64,000 bases of DNA, from the NCBI RefSeq assembly GCF_963678975.1, contig NC_089285.1:3570531-3634530 (forward strand), given 5' to 3'. The translations under genes and the position numbers were made by a program. Source of the stretch: Dysidea avara. Its lineage: Eukaryota; Porifera; Demospongiae; Dictyoceratida; Dysideidae. The notes beneath the pieces are model-generated. The model worked only from the letters and a program-made list of their open reading frames with translations. It was not told the origin of the DNA and did no database searches. Shown piece by piece: positions 1 through 13,026 of this stretch (position 1 is the stretch's first letter; every line of letters starts with the position of its first letter).

Positions 1-465
1 TTTCAAATCTTTGTGTGACATGGGTAAAATTAACGCGTAAACCAAAGGCCTGGTAGGAAAAGTACCTCCGCACAATGATAGATAATCAGGTAAATAGTGT
101 CTAACAGCGAATCCAGCCCCATAGCGTCAAGCGCGGAGGAAGAGTTCACTTTGAAGGGCTAAATTTGTAACTTACGCTACACGCATCCCAGAGAGCTCCT
201 GTTTGTTGTAAATGGTAGAGAACAAACTGCTTCATAGATTTCTGTTAGTTCAATGCACTTCATGAAGATAGCTTGCTTGTTTTAGGCCCTGTAAATTTCA
301 TAGTGAAGCCATACGGAAACTGTTCCCAGCCACCTTAACTGAAATCCACAAAATTACTATAATAAAACTCTCTAATAGAGCGTTCAAGTTTGACCGAATT
401 TCTGCTAATGTATACAAAAGCGAAGCAAACAATTATAAACAAATGTTCAATCAGAAACATAATCA
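1..465. other. No gene recognised
   Basis: Stretch downstream (3') of the minus-strand MULE gene. No coding region, terminal repeat or RNA gene was recognised. It may hold the 3' end of the MULE element, but no terminal inverted repeat matching sequence beyond 5.4 kb was found. Confidence 0.5.
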
Positions 466-1289
466 AGTATTATTCAGAGTCAGAATCAAATAGATATCCA
501 AAGTACTTTTCGCATTCTTTGTAGTTACAGAACCACATTTCCTTTTCTGAATTTATCTTCTTTGCTTGTTTTATTGTGATATTCACACATGTGTGATGGT
601 ATAAGTTATCACAAATATAACATTTCACCATACAGGGCACTTCTTCTGCAAACGGCTTCCTTGACATGTGCTCTGAGACATTTGGCAGTCTGCACTGGCT
701 ATAAACATTCAACTTTTTAAGCATAGCCCTTTTCTCCTTGGTTTTTGTACATGGGAAGGGAGTAATCTTGCCAACTTCAAAGCAATTAATAAGATGACTG
801 CGGATTTTCTTGTGGTCATAAAGGCATGATGCTGGATTTCTGCCAAAACAAAGATCAGTCAAAAAAGCAATAGCGTATACCCCACAATCATCATGCAGGG
901 CTAACTTGCATTTGTACCTTCTCTAGATGGACTTTGATTTGTGCTGATCGTGTATTGCAAATGGCAGCAATTTGTTTCAAAACATGATATGTTGGTTCAG
1001 TGAAGATGCTGTCATATACGTAAACTTCATTATCTGACACATCTTTGATTGCCACCCAGTGATCACGGCCAGTGTGCAACACTTGACAGTAAGCAAATCC
1101 TGCATAACCTATCATCCAGTCAAACTTTTCAAACCTAAAACATTCTCCAATGGCTGGAGTTGATAGCCCCTACAAATCAGGGAATTGGTCACGTAAGAGT
1201 TGACTAGCAGCATTAATGTGATCATCGTCAAGCTTGTCACCTTGCTTAATACTGCCAATAAGCCTTGTAAATCTTTCAATAACATCATG

Positions 1290-1910
1290 CTGACAACGAT
1301 TACGATTATTCACTTTTCTCCTTTTGCGATGATGTACTTCAGGGCAGTGCTTGGATTGTTGTTTATCTTCAAGTGGTGACTGTGCAGTGGGCTGCTGTTT
1401 TTCTTGAAGTGGTGACTGAACAGTAGGTTGCTGTTTATCTTTAAGTGATGACAGTATGACCTATAAAAAAAGATGATGCAAATAAATTAGTATTACAGTG
1501 GTCCACACTTGTTGAGCCCTTTGTGTGTTTAGATAATTTAAAATTTGGATAAATGAAACCAATTCATCTATTTCAGAGCTCTGCTCAAGCACTCCAATAA
1601 AATGCACATCATGTTGACAACAATGACGATTACTTACTTTTCTCCTTTTGCGACTTGGGGCAGTAGTTGGATTGTTGCTTATCTTGAAGTGGTGGCTGTA
1701 CAGTGGGCTGCTGTTTATTTTCAAGTGGCGACTGTACAGTGGGCTGCTGTTTATCTTCAAGTGGTGAATGTGCAATCTATAAGAAAGACAATTTGTAATA
1801 CAGTGATCCTCTATTATCCAAACTTGCAGGGCCCTCATGGGTGTGTTTAGACAATTGAAAATTTCATTCATTTATATCAGACCTACTAAATCACTCTAAT
1901 AAAATACACA
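1290..1910. repeat. Tandem duplication (about 305-bp unit, 2 copies) inside the MULE gene
   Basis: The segments at about 1290-1603 and 1604-1910 align along their length. Both hold a short exon with a 12-codon repeat (SPLEDKQQPTVQ type) and a following intron with the same run around CTCTGCTCAAG/CTACTAAATCAC and AATAAAATRCAC. The unit therefore contains one exon plus flanking intron, duplicated head to tail in the linker between the PHD and Ulp1 modules. Confidence 0.7.
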
Positions 1911-2789
1911 ACAGTTACACTTGTCTGAAGGAACAATATTTTTGTGGGAAACTGTAAACATCCATTATTAAGTTTTAGTGCTAGATATGGTATCAGTAGC
2001 ACCAAGATTCCTTTGTAGGGTTGTGTAACATGTTTTTATCTGTTTTTTAAAGGTGGATGCCCTTCATTTTCAGCACCACTGTATTGTTTGATACAACATA
2101 ACTGAACTGTATCATGCTTACTCATTTTATAACTACATATATGCAAATAAATTCACCAAACTTTACTTACATATCCTACTTTATTCACAATGTCATTACC
2201 TTGATATCAGTGTTGTTCATCCTTGCTTGAACTCCATAATACAGACGACAAAACCACACTGCTTTCTTGGGTGCAGAGGTAAATCCCACGCAATTCAGAT
2301 GATACCAGTTCAGACACGATTCGCAAGCAACAGAAGTTGAAAGTGAAAGATCTCTGCTGCATGTGTAACAATTCCATTTCAGGGCATTTTCCAATTCCAT
2401 CATTGTATCAGTGACCTTACTCCATGCACCATCAGTAAAAAAATCTTCAACCGAGACCCAGTTGATGTTTTCATCCAACAAGTTGGACTTGATATGCAAA
2501 CTATTACCTATTTCATTAGATTCAAGCCTTTCACCACGTAGAGCCTTTTCAATTAAGTGGTCCGGTAACATCCAACTAAGTATTTGTCTTTGCCTTTCTG
2601 CATTAGGTTTTAGTAAAACTTCACTGGACGTTCAAATACATTTTTTCTTCTTGGGCAATCCTATGACAGTTAAATTAACCCCCTTAGGTCTACCACTTTT
2701 TTTAGTTTTGGGTGGAAGCGCTATTGATGTTAGGTCAATAAAATCAGGGGTTGGTTTGTTATTCATTAGATCTACATCAATTGGATTGC

Positions 2790-2995
2790 CACTGTCAGAA
2801 GATATAACTGGTAGGTTGATACTGTCAGTGGGTATAGTAGGTGGATTGTCACTGTCAGCGAGTATAGCAGGTGGATTGTCACTGTCAGCAGGTATAGCAG
2901 GTAGACAGTCACTGTCAGCCGGTATAGCAGGTGGATCGTCACTGTCAGTGGGTACAACAGATGGATTATCAGCAAGCATTGCTACGGTCAGCAGA
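2790..2995. repeat. 30-bp minisatellite coding for a D/P-rich decapeptide
   Basis: About seven imperfect 30-bp units. On the minus strand they read as a DSDNPPAIPA-type decapeptide in the linker after the SWIM region of the MULE gene. The unit is a multiple of three, so changes in copy number would keep the frame. One of the gene's frameshifts falls at the edge of this array. Confidence 0.75.
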
Positions 2996-5583
2996 TATGG
3001 CTGGAATTCCACTGTCAGAATGCATGACATATGGAAAATCAGGAAGTATGTCACCCGAATTCTCACTGAGATCAGCTTGGCGGTCACTGTCATCATGTAT
3101 GCAGTCAGTGTTATTGGATTGGCTATCAATAGAAGGTATATCAGATATATGATAAGGGAAACCTGAGAAGTCATCTTTGTCAAGGAGATCATCAGACATA
3201 TGGTCAACCTTATTGTCTTGTTGATGGTCAACCTCCAAGTCCTCAATGCATGATTCTTCAACAACTTCAACCTTCACATGCTTGCCTTGCTCCCATGATC
3301 TCACAATCTTCTCCAGGCAATCAACAGCATATGAAAATTCTCTCGTAGATATATCAGAGGCAATTGAAGCTAATCTCTGTGATAAATCAAATACTTTACG
3401 ATATTTTTCATGCTGCGACAACACCCTGACCACTGGCAATCTATCAACAGCACAGACCTCAACATTTACTGAACAATCATTGGTAGTTGAAAAAACACGA
3501 TGACTACTTCTATAGTAATCACGGGTCCATCTTACTGCACATAGTTTTGCTTCAAAAATGTCTAGCTTGGCTTGTGCTCGTAATGCGAAACTGTGTTTAC
3601 AAGGCAACTCCATTGCTGTATAAAACCCACAATTAAACCCACAGTCTGTTGTGAACAATTTCTTTCCATTAGAATAAACATCAATAGAAGAATGATCTCC
3701 ATTATTAACAGCAATTTTCACCCTGTCAGATGACCCAAATTGTTTTACCACAAATGAGTATGCATATGGTGTCAAAAATTACTGGTTTGGGAAAGGCAGT
3801 TGTTAGCAGGAAATACATTCACAGCACACTTTTCAAATACTGTAACAGCCCGATGATCTCTTTCCAATGATAACGAATCAAAGCATTTCATTAAATCTCG
3901 GAAAAAGGTGAGTGGAGAAGAGTGCTTTGTGACAACGCTTTTTATCTTTTGATTGATACTCTCAATTCTGTTGTTTGTACTGTTTAGATAGTGACATGCT
4001 TCTTGTTTAAGACCTTCAACCCACTGTTCCCTGATTCCATGCCAATTATCATTAAAATACTGAATTACTTGGTTTAGCTTTGTGTCCTTCAATTTCTGAT
4101 AAAATTTTGAATATTCTTCATCTCGAGCATACACAAGCTTATTTATTATTTCCAAGACAGCAACCTTTGTGCAGCATTGATACCAACTTTTTCAGGGGTA
4201 GTTTCACGTCTGAATGTTCTTAAAGTGTGGAATAAGCATATCATCAGTTCAGCACCGTGGATCTTCTGTGCAAATACATCTCTTTCTGTAAAATCTTTGT
4301 CTGCCAAAATACATCTTGTATTGGACGTATCATTGTGCTTAATGAATACGTCCATTAAATGGCTGATGGTCAACTTGTCCTCATGCACCACCAGCCATAA
4401 AGCTATCACTTCACTCTCTCTATTTCCATCCACAACCATCATTATGTACAGTGGCATTCGAAGGTTGTTCAATTTATAAGTTGCATCAATAAGAACTAAT
4501 TCGGGATACCGTGCATATGTGTTCTTCCATCCCTGAGTTTGAAAATACTTACTGGATAAAGTATCACTTTCATCTTTCGACACTTCCACAATTGCACCTG
4601 TATAAAAATAGAGCAATGAATTAATTTCAGCAGACGACACACATTTTACTTGTAATTACTTACCATTAACCTTCTTCATTTCTTCTATTAGTGTGCTAAC
4701 ATTAATAACTTCGGTCTTCTTGTTCTTGGAAGCCAAGTTATGCAGATCTTTAAGGATGACCACCTTTCCCGTTTGCTTAAAGAAGTGCTGCTGTACCATC
4801 TTCTTGTTAGCCTTGATTCCAAGCGTATTGTCAGCCTCTTTTTCACTGGGCTCACTTAGCCTTCGTTGTCTAGGATGATGCTTGAAAGCCTTCTACACGA
4901 CAATATTACAGTGTGTTAATGTATTCAATCAAAACATAGTTATACTTACCCCACTAATCTCGTGGTTGTGGCTATTCTCAATGGCTTTTATAAACAAAAC
5001 TTGGCCATTTCGACTACACCTAACTTTCACATGAAACGGGCACCCCATTTGAAAAGTCCTACAAGAAAAACACAGAGACCAGTGTCACCACTGAAATTCT
5101 AGAAACTCCTACTTGCACCATAGGCGGGTTGCACTTACTTCTGGTTTGGCCTTTTCCCGGTAGAAGTAGTCTTGAAATCTTTTCCACCGTGGTGACACGC
5201 AAAATCTATCTCAGAAAAAACCAAGTCTTCATTAAACTTCTTCTTTGGTGCCCATGTAGCCGACGCCGATTCAATGGTTCTTGAATGTCTAACGTACAGT
5301 TGCACAAATTCAGCTGGCTGAAACGCAGATATTGCATCGCAGAGATCCTCATAACTTTTAAACTCATCCCCACACCGAAGCATTCCTAGTCAGATGAACC
5401 ATAGATTCTATGGATGAACCAAACGTAGAGCAGACGTTCAAACCATACGTGCCAAAATCCACGTGTAGTTACCGGAAAGCAAAATTCGTATAACTATTCC
5501 GTTTATTTGGAATCGTGTGATTGCCGTACAAATCGTGACTGGCGTACGAATAGCCACTCCGTTTATGATTATGATTATGATTA

Positions 5584-5808
5584 AATACGGGTAAAGGCAA
5601 AGCCTGTATACCCGATCAATGCGTTATACAAAAGTAAATCTAAAAAATAATTATCTAATAGCGATTTAAAAGTGTTAATTGAAGAACTTTCTACAACAGA
5701 GGTAGGTAAACTGTTCCACTCATTAATCACTGTGTTCATAAAATAATTAGATCTGCATAACAATCTTGAATGTTGCTTGAACAATTTAAACTAGTGTCCC
5801 CTGGTAGT
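5584..5808 (-). mobile_element. LINE (CR1/Jockey-like) 3' coding tail, truncated
   Basis: The minus strand encodes the typical C-terminal end of a non-LTR retrotransposon reverse transcriptase ORF: an aromatic-F..T.INEWNSLP segment followed by INTFKSLLDNY. Only the last 65 or so codons are present, as expected for a 5'-truncated insertion. Confidence 0.65.
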
Positions 5809-5809
5809 A

Positions 5810-6486
5810 GTAGTGGAGTAGGTGTTGAGCATGCATACGGGCGGGGGGTAGGTAATGACCTGAAATTTCGTAGATCACCTCTGAAATTATAAAACTTTCT
5901 TTATTTGTATAACTATTTCGGAAAGATTAAAGTTGACGATCGACAAATGTGACGAAAGATTATGAAATTTTATGAAAATTAAATTTATGGATTCGTGTTT
6001 GTTAAGATTACTGAATTTTACGGAGAAATATGAATTGAAAGATGAAATACAGGCCCTCATATTTCAATAGGCAGTGGATACTGAACCGACAGTCAGTTCA
6101 ATAAGCCATATACTGGCTATTGAACTGACTAAAACTTAGACAAAATAGGGTCACTAAACGAAATGGAAAAAAAACAAACAAAACAAAGAAAAACAACAAC
6201 AACAACAACACAAAACTCAGCTGGGGTTCAAACCCAGATACTCAAGAAATTTAAACCAAGCAAGACGACCAAGAAGTACAATAAAACACTTAAAGCACCG
6301 CCTATGCTTGTGTGTACGGAAAATACAGCACTCGGGGGGGGGGGATCTCGAGGCAAATACAGCACTCGGGGGGGGGTGTCTCAAGGCACATACAACACTC
6401 GGCTTCACCTTGTGGTGTGTAAGCCTCTCAACATGCCCTCTCGTGCTGTGTTTTCTGTACACACGTGCGGCAGTGCTTTAACTATA
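5810..6486. other. Intergenic; hairpin and G-run direct repeats
   Basis: No gene. Contains a near-perfect hairpin at 6091-6130 (arms AGTCAGTTCAATA) and three direct repeats of about 40 bp at 6318-6412 (ACAGCACTCGG followed by runs of 8-10 G in two copies). A B-box-like GGTTCAAACCC at 6226 hints at a decayed tRNA-derived SINE, but no A box was recognised. Confidence 0.5.
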
Positions 6487-8146
6487 ACATATTGTATGAC
6501 TTTTGAAGTTCATGCAACAGGAACTTGGAACAGCTATACATATAAAGAGCCGTAAGATATTAAAGTATGGGTAATTCTGGACACTTAGCTAATTCTCAGC
6601 TGTGGTAGAATTCCTGGCCATATAATTTGGTACAAATATGCAGTATTCTATGGACCATCTGCAAACCGAATTCATCACAGTGGTTGACAAATTAAACTTG
6701 TAGTGTAATTACAAGTAATTTTTCTACAAACATGACTTTGAAAATATCGGTCAAACCAGACACATGCATATTCTCTATTTTCATGAAGATCACACTCTTG
6801 GCTAACAGCGTACCTAAGAATCCATGCAGCCACTCAATTGAAATGCAAAGAATTTACTTCTTATGGAACAGACTTTTACGTCCGTTCAAACAAATGGCCA
6901 TCATTATTTTATTCCTTGTTTCCCATCACCGCCCACATCAATTTTTAGGTAGCTGCACCAAATTTTAATTATTTGATTATACATCACATGAATGCACTAT
7001 TTCATGACAGAGGGAGGCACAGAAGTGTTACGGTAAATTTATTAGCAGTGCATATAAAGAGGGTTTGGAGACCTTCCACACTTGTTTAACAGGGTGCATG
7101 AGTACATAGTCTTTCCACCTTTCAAGATCGAAATACACAGTCACATACTCAAATAACTGTATAATTAATAATCAATAATCACCTCCTGCCCACATCAGTT
7201 TTTGCTCTACTATAGGTGACAGGAAACTAGCAATAAAATAATGATGGCGTATCCACACAGCTTGTGAACACAAGTTTGTTAGCCAATTCATCTATAATCC
7301 ACCATTGAAATTGGTTGCTTGTCTTTCAGACCCCATTAAGGCCCTACAAACAATTATTCAATAGCCTGTAGCAATTTATAGAGCTGTTCACAAAACAATC
7401 TGCTATTCTCATCAGTTTCTTCAGCACGTGGCTGGTGATTGGTGCACTTAAGTATTTAATTTTTCTTGCTTTTATTACTGTATGTGTGTTGTCCTGTAGT
7501 TATATGTCTTTAATATTTATACCTTCCTTGCCATGACTGTACTGTACTTCAGTGGTAGTCACAATATATGTACAATTGTATGTGTTTTTGAACATCTTGA
7601 CAATGCTTTATTCTCTCTTCACAAATTGTGTAAATCTTCCAAAATACCACTGCTGCTTCCTCCAGAAATGTATGAACTTCCTATTTGATTTATAGTAGCA
7701 AATGAGTGGTACTTCAGTTTTGTACTTGTTTAGAAGGATTGGCAAACTGTGGGAAGAGCTACTTACTTGTTAATTCGAAGGGTCTGGAATTACTTGCATG
7801 TTACTTTTTCACACAGTTAGATTTCAATACAGAACTCCACAGTGATTAATTATATCATAAGATAGGCTTTGCAATAATGGCTAAAGTTTTGTTAACTCGT
7901 TGTGAGTGCAGAGTTAGAGTGATTTTAAAGAGTGTCCAGAAATACTCTCATTTACCTGTATGAAAAAAACCTCAAATTGTTCACAAATGATAGTTTAAGA
8001 GAGAACTATTTCACCAAACATATCGTACAGGCTCTGCCTTCTGTGTTCACCCTCCATTAAGTGCATACATACAATACCAAGACTAAGTGATTACAAATTG
8101 TGCTAATCCTGTTTATGGGATTACAAATCCTTGTGTGTATAGAGTC

Positions 8147-11100
8147 ACGAAAGCACAACAGCAGAAAAGTGAATTGTATCATATTAACTGTTTCTGCAAA
8201 GGAGTATACACGTGTATGTAAGCATTACACATGTGTGTCTGTGTACAACCAATTGAATTCATGAGTCATTTATGTGTGTTATAAATGTAGGATTTGTAAT
8301 TGATGGATGGGATCACCCCATCAACCTGGTGCCCATAATAACAATACTAGTGTGTGTTATGTTTGGTGGTGCACCACGAAGCCTGCTGAGTGTATGGGTA
8401 CTGATCAATGCTGCATTCATCCATTTGTGGTTGGACGGGTAAGTGTCTTGTTTTTTTGAAGGCAACACAGTTGCATTTAACAAATTCATGTTAACATGGT
8501 ACTAACAGTTCTACCATTTTATTTACTTCAATATGCACCATTTGCTACTGAGCTCATGATGATATTAAAAGCTCACAAGTGAGCTTCAGCTAACACTCTA
8601 TAACACCTATAAATAACCAGCATACTGCAAGGAGTGATTCCCTTACACTCAGTTTCATATGTACCTCATCTGTAAGCATCTGTAATCAGTGATGATGTGA
8701 TAGCTTGTGTTAGAATATATATATATACCATTGTACTCAGTATCTTTGATGTTTATTTGTATATGGAAGATATGGTCATTGAACTAGCTACAAGACACTC
8801 ATTTTAAAAACCCACTGTCTTAATAAGTAATTAAATCATATTTTGATGAAATGTTATGTTTGCTATACAGGTTGATAGGGATGACTGGGATGGGTCCGAA
8901 GTATTTTTCTGATGAGTACGCAATCTATGATAGTCGGTTTTGGCCCACAAAGGATCCTTGTGTGACGATCATAGCACTAATAGAAGTGACCATTATGGGA
9001 CCATTGTGTGTGTTGTGGTAAGTGATGATATCAACACCCTCTAGTGATATATTGAGGATCAAACGTACTGTCCTGTTGTATATACCATGGTTTGTATACC
9101 TACTGTATTGTCTTGAATTACGGCCCAGGCGTTTATTTCTTTCAAGCAACTTTTACCCCAGGCTACTACTAAACAAGACCGGCGACCAGCGTTTATATAC
9201 CTGGTCAGCATTCACCAGTCAACTTCATGCCTTGGTGTTGTACTCTCCTGGACTCTCCTTGATGTTTTCCTCAGTGTATTTCACAGATTCAAGCTTAAAA
9301 GGAACTCGATAAAACGTTGTTCACTTCATCATTTATAACACTGCCAAGAACACCACCCAGAATTGTTAAAAATAATGACTATACTAGATGTTTATTTGCT
9401 ACCTGGCGTTTATTCGAGACCTGGCATTTATTTTTGTTATGATGCTGTATACCCCGGTAACTAAACAGGACCAGGCATTTATATGAGACCGGCTGTAATT
9501 CGAGGCAGTACGTATTTAGTGTAACTGAACATTCTCTGAATTAAGAGTAAACGTATTAGCATCATGCATAATCAATAGTACATAATATAACCATATAACC
9601 ATATATCCATCTGTATTGTGATTAATACACTATTGTCAATATAGCTACTGATGTTTCCAATGTGCAATTGAAATAGTGATGTATCAATACATGTATATTG
9701 TTCACATACTCCCAGACTAGTTCGCATACAGTAGTACTATAAAATACAAGCTTACAGCATGTCACACAAAGTAATATATCAATCCTCTATAAATACTTGC
9801 TGTTTTGCAATATAGCACATCATGTAATAACTACTAGTGCAATAAAAATTTTATTATGAAGTAGGGTACAATGCCAAAGTAGGGATTTTCCTGCATCGTT
9901 ACAATGCCAAGTAACTAGGGATTTTCCCTCATAACTACCATCATCTCTTGTTTCACTGCTCTTTATCACTGGAACCCTTCTTCATCTTTAAATTAATAAT
10001 TTTTATATTGCACTAGTTTGTTTACTTTTTGTTAGAGCATATAGCTATGAAATGTACGTGTGGCTGTGACTACTGTATTAGAGTATCTTAATCTTGCCAC
10101 TCAGCTATGCAGTAGATCAAGCTAATGGGTGTGGCACAATGCCTTGTTTCCAAAGGCTAGATCGTTGTCGTGGCGTGTTCTGATTATTGAAGGGGGCATG
10201 ACAATTATTTTAAAGCATACTTTAGCTGCTACAGTCTGTTAAGCACCTCAAATAGTTTCGTGATGTCTAAAATATGCTCCTTCAAGGAAAGTGTCAATAG
10301 GGAAAATTAATGCTTTGGTATGGTTTCCATGAAAAGAAGATGACCATTTAATTGAAGATAAAAGGAATGGCATAGCGCAGAAAGCAGACATTCGTCAGAA
10401 CTACAAAAGGCACATCCCACTAGTGAGTTTGTTGCTGTGGCGTAAAATGGTGCTGCTTCATTTAGCCTCTAGCCTTGGGACTGTGGTCAGGCTGCTGCTG
10501 GCAGTCAGACAAAATTTCAAGTTATGGTGATTTTTTAAAATTCAATATCCAGACGCTTGTAAGTATTTTCAGTTTCATTGTGCTAGCATTATGAACACAG
10601 ATAGGCCAGTAATAAGAGGGTGTGTCATTGTGGTAGATTGTTAAGAGGTATGGTCTTACTGGTCTCAGTGCTCAATCGTTATAAGATATAGGCATAGTGT
10701 TGAACCTATCGTGAAGTTACAGGTATTTACTGAGTGTAATTAAGTGCTTCAGTAAGTTTACTAAATATGCTGCTCAAGGAAAATGTTGATAGGAAAACTT
10801 GATGCTTTAATATGGTTTCATTGCATGGAGAAGGAAGAAGACTAGCCTGATTGAAGATAAAAGGAAAGACAAGGTGCAGAGGGAACACACTTGTCGGAAC
10901 CCAAAAAGGCACATCCCACTGGTGAGTTTGTTATTGTGGCGTAAAATGATGGCCGTGTGCTGCTTTATTTGGCCTCCAGCCTTGCAATTGTAGTCAGGCA
11001 GGAAGGCTGGCAGTCAGACGAAAATTCAGGTTTTGGTGATTTTTAAAAATTCTATATCCAGCCGCCTGTAAGTGTTTTCTTATTTATGACGCTCTATTTG

Positions 11101-12137
11101 ATGTTAGATGGACTAATAGAGGTGATTTTCATCGCATAAGATACTTCTAGGATGGTTTTTAAAGGTAAAATCTTAGGTGGCATGTATCATTTTCTACGGT
11201 ACAGTAGTACTGTTTCATACAGTTGTTAGATGACAGATATAGTGTTTCAGGTTACTATATTGCTTGCACTTAATGTTTTAATTTTTTGTGCATGTGTACA
11301 GGTATATTGCTATTGGAAGGAAACTTTGGTACAGACATTTCCTGTGTCTAGTTACGTCAACATTCCAACTAATGGGCACCATTATATATATGTTCTGTGA
11401 AATATGGGACAACTTCAAGCACCTACCAGCTAAGGTATTTACTAATACTGAAAACATACTATGTTTATTGTTATTTTTGTATTGTATTGTTTTTGTTACT
11501 GTTGTATATACCATTGTTATTGTGTACTAGTGCTGTTCTGTTACTGCATGTGTACTAGTGCTGTTCTGTTTATTGTTGTTTTATATATACTCCAACAAGG
11601 AGGAACGGCTTTAGCCAAATTTTGTAGTTTAAATTATAAATCAATCGATCAATATAAAACATACTTAAGGAGGGGGGGAAGGGAGGAAACCAGAGTGGAA
11701 CTACACAGGGCTTACATGAGTGATTTGTTTGCAAAATATTTTACAAACAAATCACTCTGTAGTGACCAGAATGACATGTTAGTTGTTGTGGAACTACACA
11801 GCGCTTTATATCACTTCACTTCAGAACAGTTTAATTGCAGTCTGTGTAACCTGTGTAATTAACATTAAGATGGTTGGATCCTTGTAGTCTGGTCACTACA
11901 GAGTGATTTGTTTGTAAAATATTTTTCAGTTCTCTTGTGTTTCTTTTCAACTGTGTATGTCAGTTTTTAAATTATTTGTTTTAGGAATCATGGCCACCTA
12001 AATTTGACACATATGAGAAGCTGAAGTATTTCTGGGGAGTGTTTGTAGGCCTCAACCCCATCTGGATACTTGTTCCGATAAGTCTCTACTTCTCTACATG
12101 GCGGAAAATGAGGCCAAGCAAGGACAAACAGAATTAA
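8147..12137 (+). CDS. EBP-like sterol isomerase family protein (EXPERA domain), copy 1
   Basis: Exons 8291-8438, 8871-9017, 11302-11434 and 11985-12137 join in phase and end at a TAA. The product is a four-helix EXPERA-domain membrane protein of about 200 residues, close to EBP/EBPL, which act in the endoplasmic reticulum. Human EBP isomerises the sterol delta8 bond to delta7. By alignment, the EBP catalytic His is kept (FIHLWLDG), with Asp replacing Glu80. Glu122 matches IALIEVT, and Asn193/Trp196 match LNPIWILVP. A 22-nt first exon is inferred at 8147-8168 from copy 2, ending at the same GT donor, but here the ATG is ACG. Either another start is used or this copy has lost its start; hence the uncertainty. 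All four downstream exons are free of stops. Confidence 0.8.
9100..9620. repeat. Intron insertion with CGTTTATT/ACCAGG repeats
   Basis: In intron 2 of EBP copy 1. Sequence around 9070-9100 aligns with copy 2 and then departs until about 9620. The insert has scattered repeats of GGCGTTTAT, ACCTGGCATTTAT and ACCGGC in both orientations, typical of a non-autonomous element. Exact ends were not resolved. Confidence 0.45.
10235..11075. repeat. Two-copy direct repeat in EBP copy 1 intron 2
   Basis: Segments 10235-10580 and 10745-11075 are diverged direct copies (shared GGCACATCCCACT.GTGAGTTTG, TGTGGCGTAAAATG and a TCAGACGAAAATTC-like block), about 510 bp apart. Copy 2 of the gene has nothing similar, so it arose after or was lost since the segmental duplication. 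Confidence 0.7.
11740..11920. repeat. Perfect 32-bp inverted repeat in EBP copy 1 intron 3
   Basis: 11740-11771 and 11889-11920 are exact reverse complements (contain ACAAACAAATCACTCTGTAG). The left arm overlaps a 38-bp near-palindrome (11719-11756). The 117 bp between the arms aligns to copy 2, which lacks both arms, so the arms were added around existing sequence. Confidence 0.75.
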
Positions 12138-12708
12138 TTTCAGCTATGACTGACTGCTGGTTCTATTGTTAGGCTCTATTTTGGAAATATTTAAAAGGCA
12201 TCACGAAGTGTAGTATTGCACTAAATTGACACACAAATGTATCACACTATGCAAGAGGAAACTGATTGATCCCCTTGATGCTGCAATGTAGAAGCTCTGC
12301 CAGCAAACATCCAATGTCCCAGGAACAAACTGCTATGCTTTTTTCACAATCCCCACACCATCTGTTCATCTATGTGACTTATACAAAAGGGTACAATGGA
12401 TGGTAGCTAACACTTATACTGGCCACTTTGTTATGATGCTTGAGGTACAGGTGACTGATTCACTGGTATAACAACTAGCTCAGTATAAGACTGTATGGGT
12501 ACTGATAAACTGACTTAGTGTCTCAGTCTCCTAAATCAGGGAATAGTATGACAATACTAGAATACCTAGCTATACGTCATGTCCACAGGCTAGAAATACA
12601 ATCATACATCTATCATAGTCATATAGAGTAGATGCTGGCAGGGGTAATATGGGTCACGCAGCCTAAAACAAGTTTAGTGGGTTAAATCTTGCAGATTTAG
12701 GAATAAAC

Positions 12709-13026
12709 TAGGGCTGTGCGATAATGAAAAAACCTATATCTTGATAAGTTTCATAACAAAAAAAACATTTTATCACGATAAACCATATTATCTCGATAAT
12801 GAAGTTTTGTCAAAGAGTACTTTAACAAACACAGTTCTGTGTAATAATAATAATTGTTTAAGGCTAGTATCTCTTGGAAAAATACCATTTTCAGCATTAC
12901 CACAGCTGATTGTGACCTTATTCACAAGAGTATACCATCTGCCTGCTTTTAATATGTACAATAGTCTACATCATGATAATGATATAGGTATCACGATAAT
13001 CACGTTATTATTATCGCACAGCCCTA
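12709..13026. mobile_element. hAT-like MITE, 318 bp, with 8-bp TSD
   Basis: Terminal inverted repeats TAGGGCTGTGCGATAAT and its complement. It is flanked by exact 8-bp duplications GAATAAAC (12701-12708 and 13027-13034). The other duplication copy has the empty site with a single GAATAAAC at 29156-29163. TSD length and TAGGG ends fit the hAT superfamily. No transposase is encoded. Confidence 0.92.

Larger units (their letters stand above)
470..5383 (-). pseudogene. Decayed MULE-type transposase gene with SWIM, PHD and Ulp1 (C48) modules
   Basis: Read on the minus strand. The first exon (5138-5383) and the next (4951-5058, with GCPFHVKVRC and a terminal HNHE) resemble FAR1/FLYWCH DNA-binding domains. 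The exon from about 4610 carries a MULE transposase core (LIDATYK, ILADKDFTERD, LFHTLR), followed by a SWIM-type CELPCKH-like region near 3600, seen as MELPCKHSF. Next come a low-complexity repeat, a GRPKG basic patch and a PHD finger near 2250-2370 (CYTC, CESC, WYHLNC). Further down is a Ulp1/C48 cysteine protease at about 880-1130 (DHWVAI, YVYDS, then DCGVYA) and a terminal PHD-like CYIC/HHTC region at 500-620. Lesions seen: frameshifts near 4152, 3777, 2985 and 890, and in-frame stops at 2632 and 1170. All modules are recognisable, so it is a relic of an autonomous element. Exon borders are approximate. Confidence 0.8.

Noticed and set aside
1..5580. Terminal inverted repeats for MULE gene 1
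   Set aside because: Visual comparison of both flanks found no convincing match; would need a self-alignment.
6195..6260. tRNA gene or SINE with GGTTCAAACCC
   Set aside because: No A box, no cloverleaf could be laid out; only a B-box-like motif.
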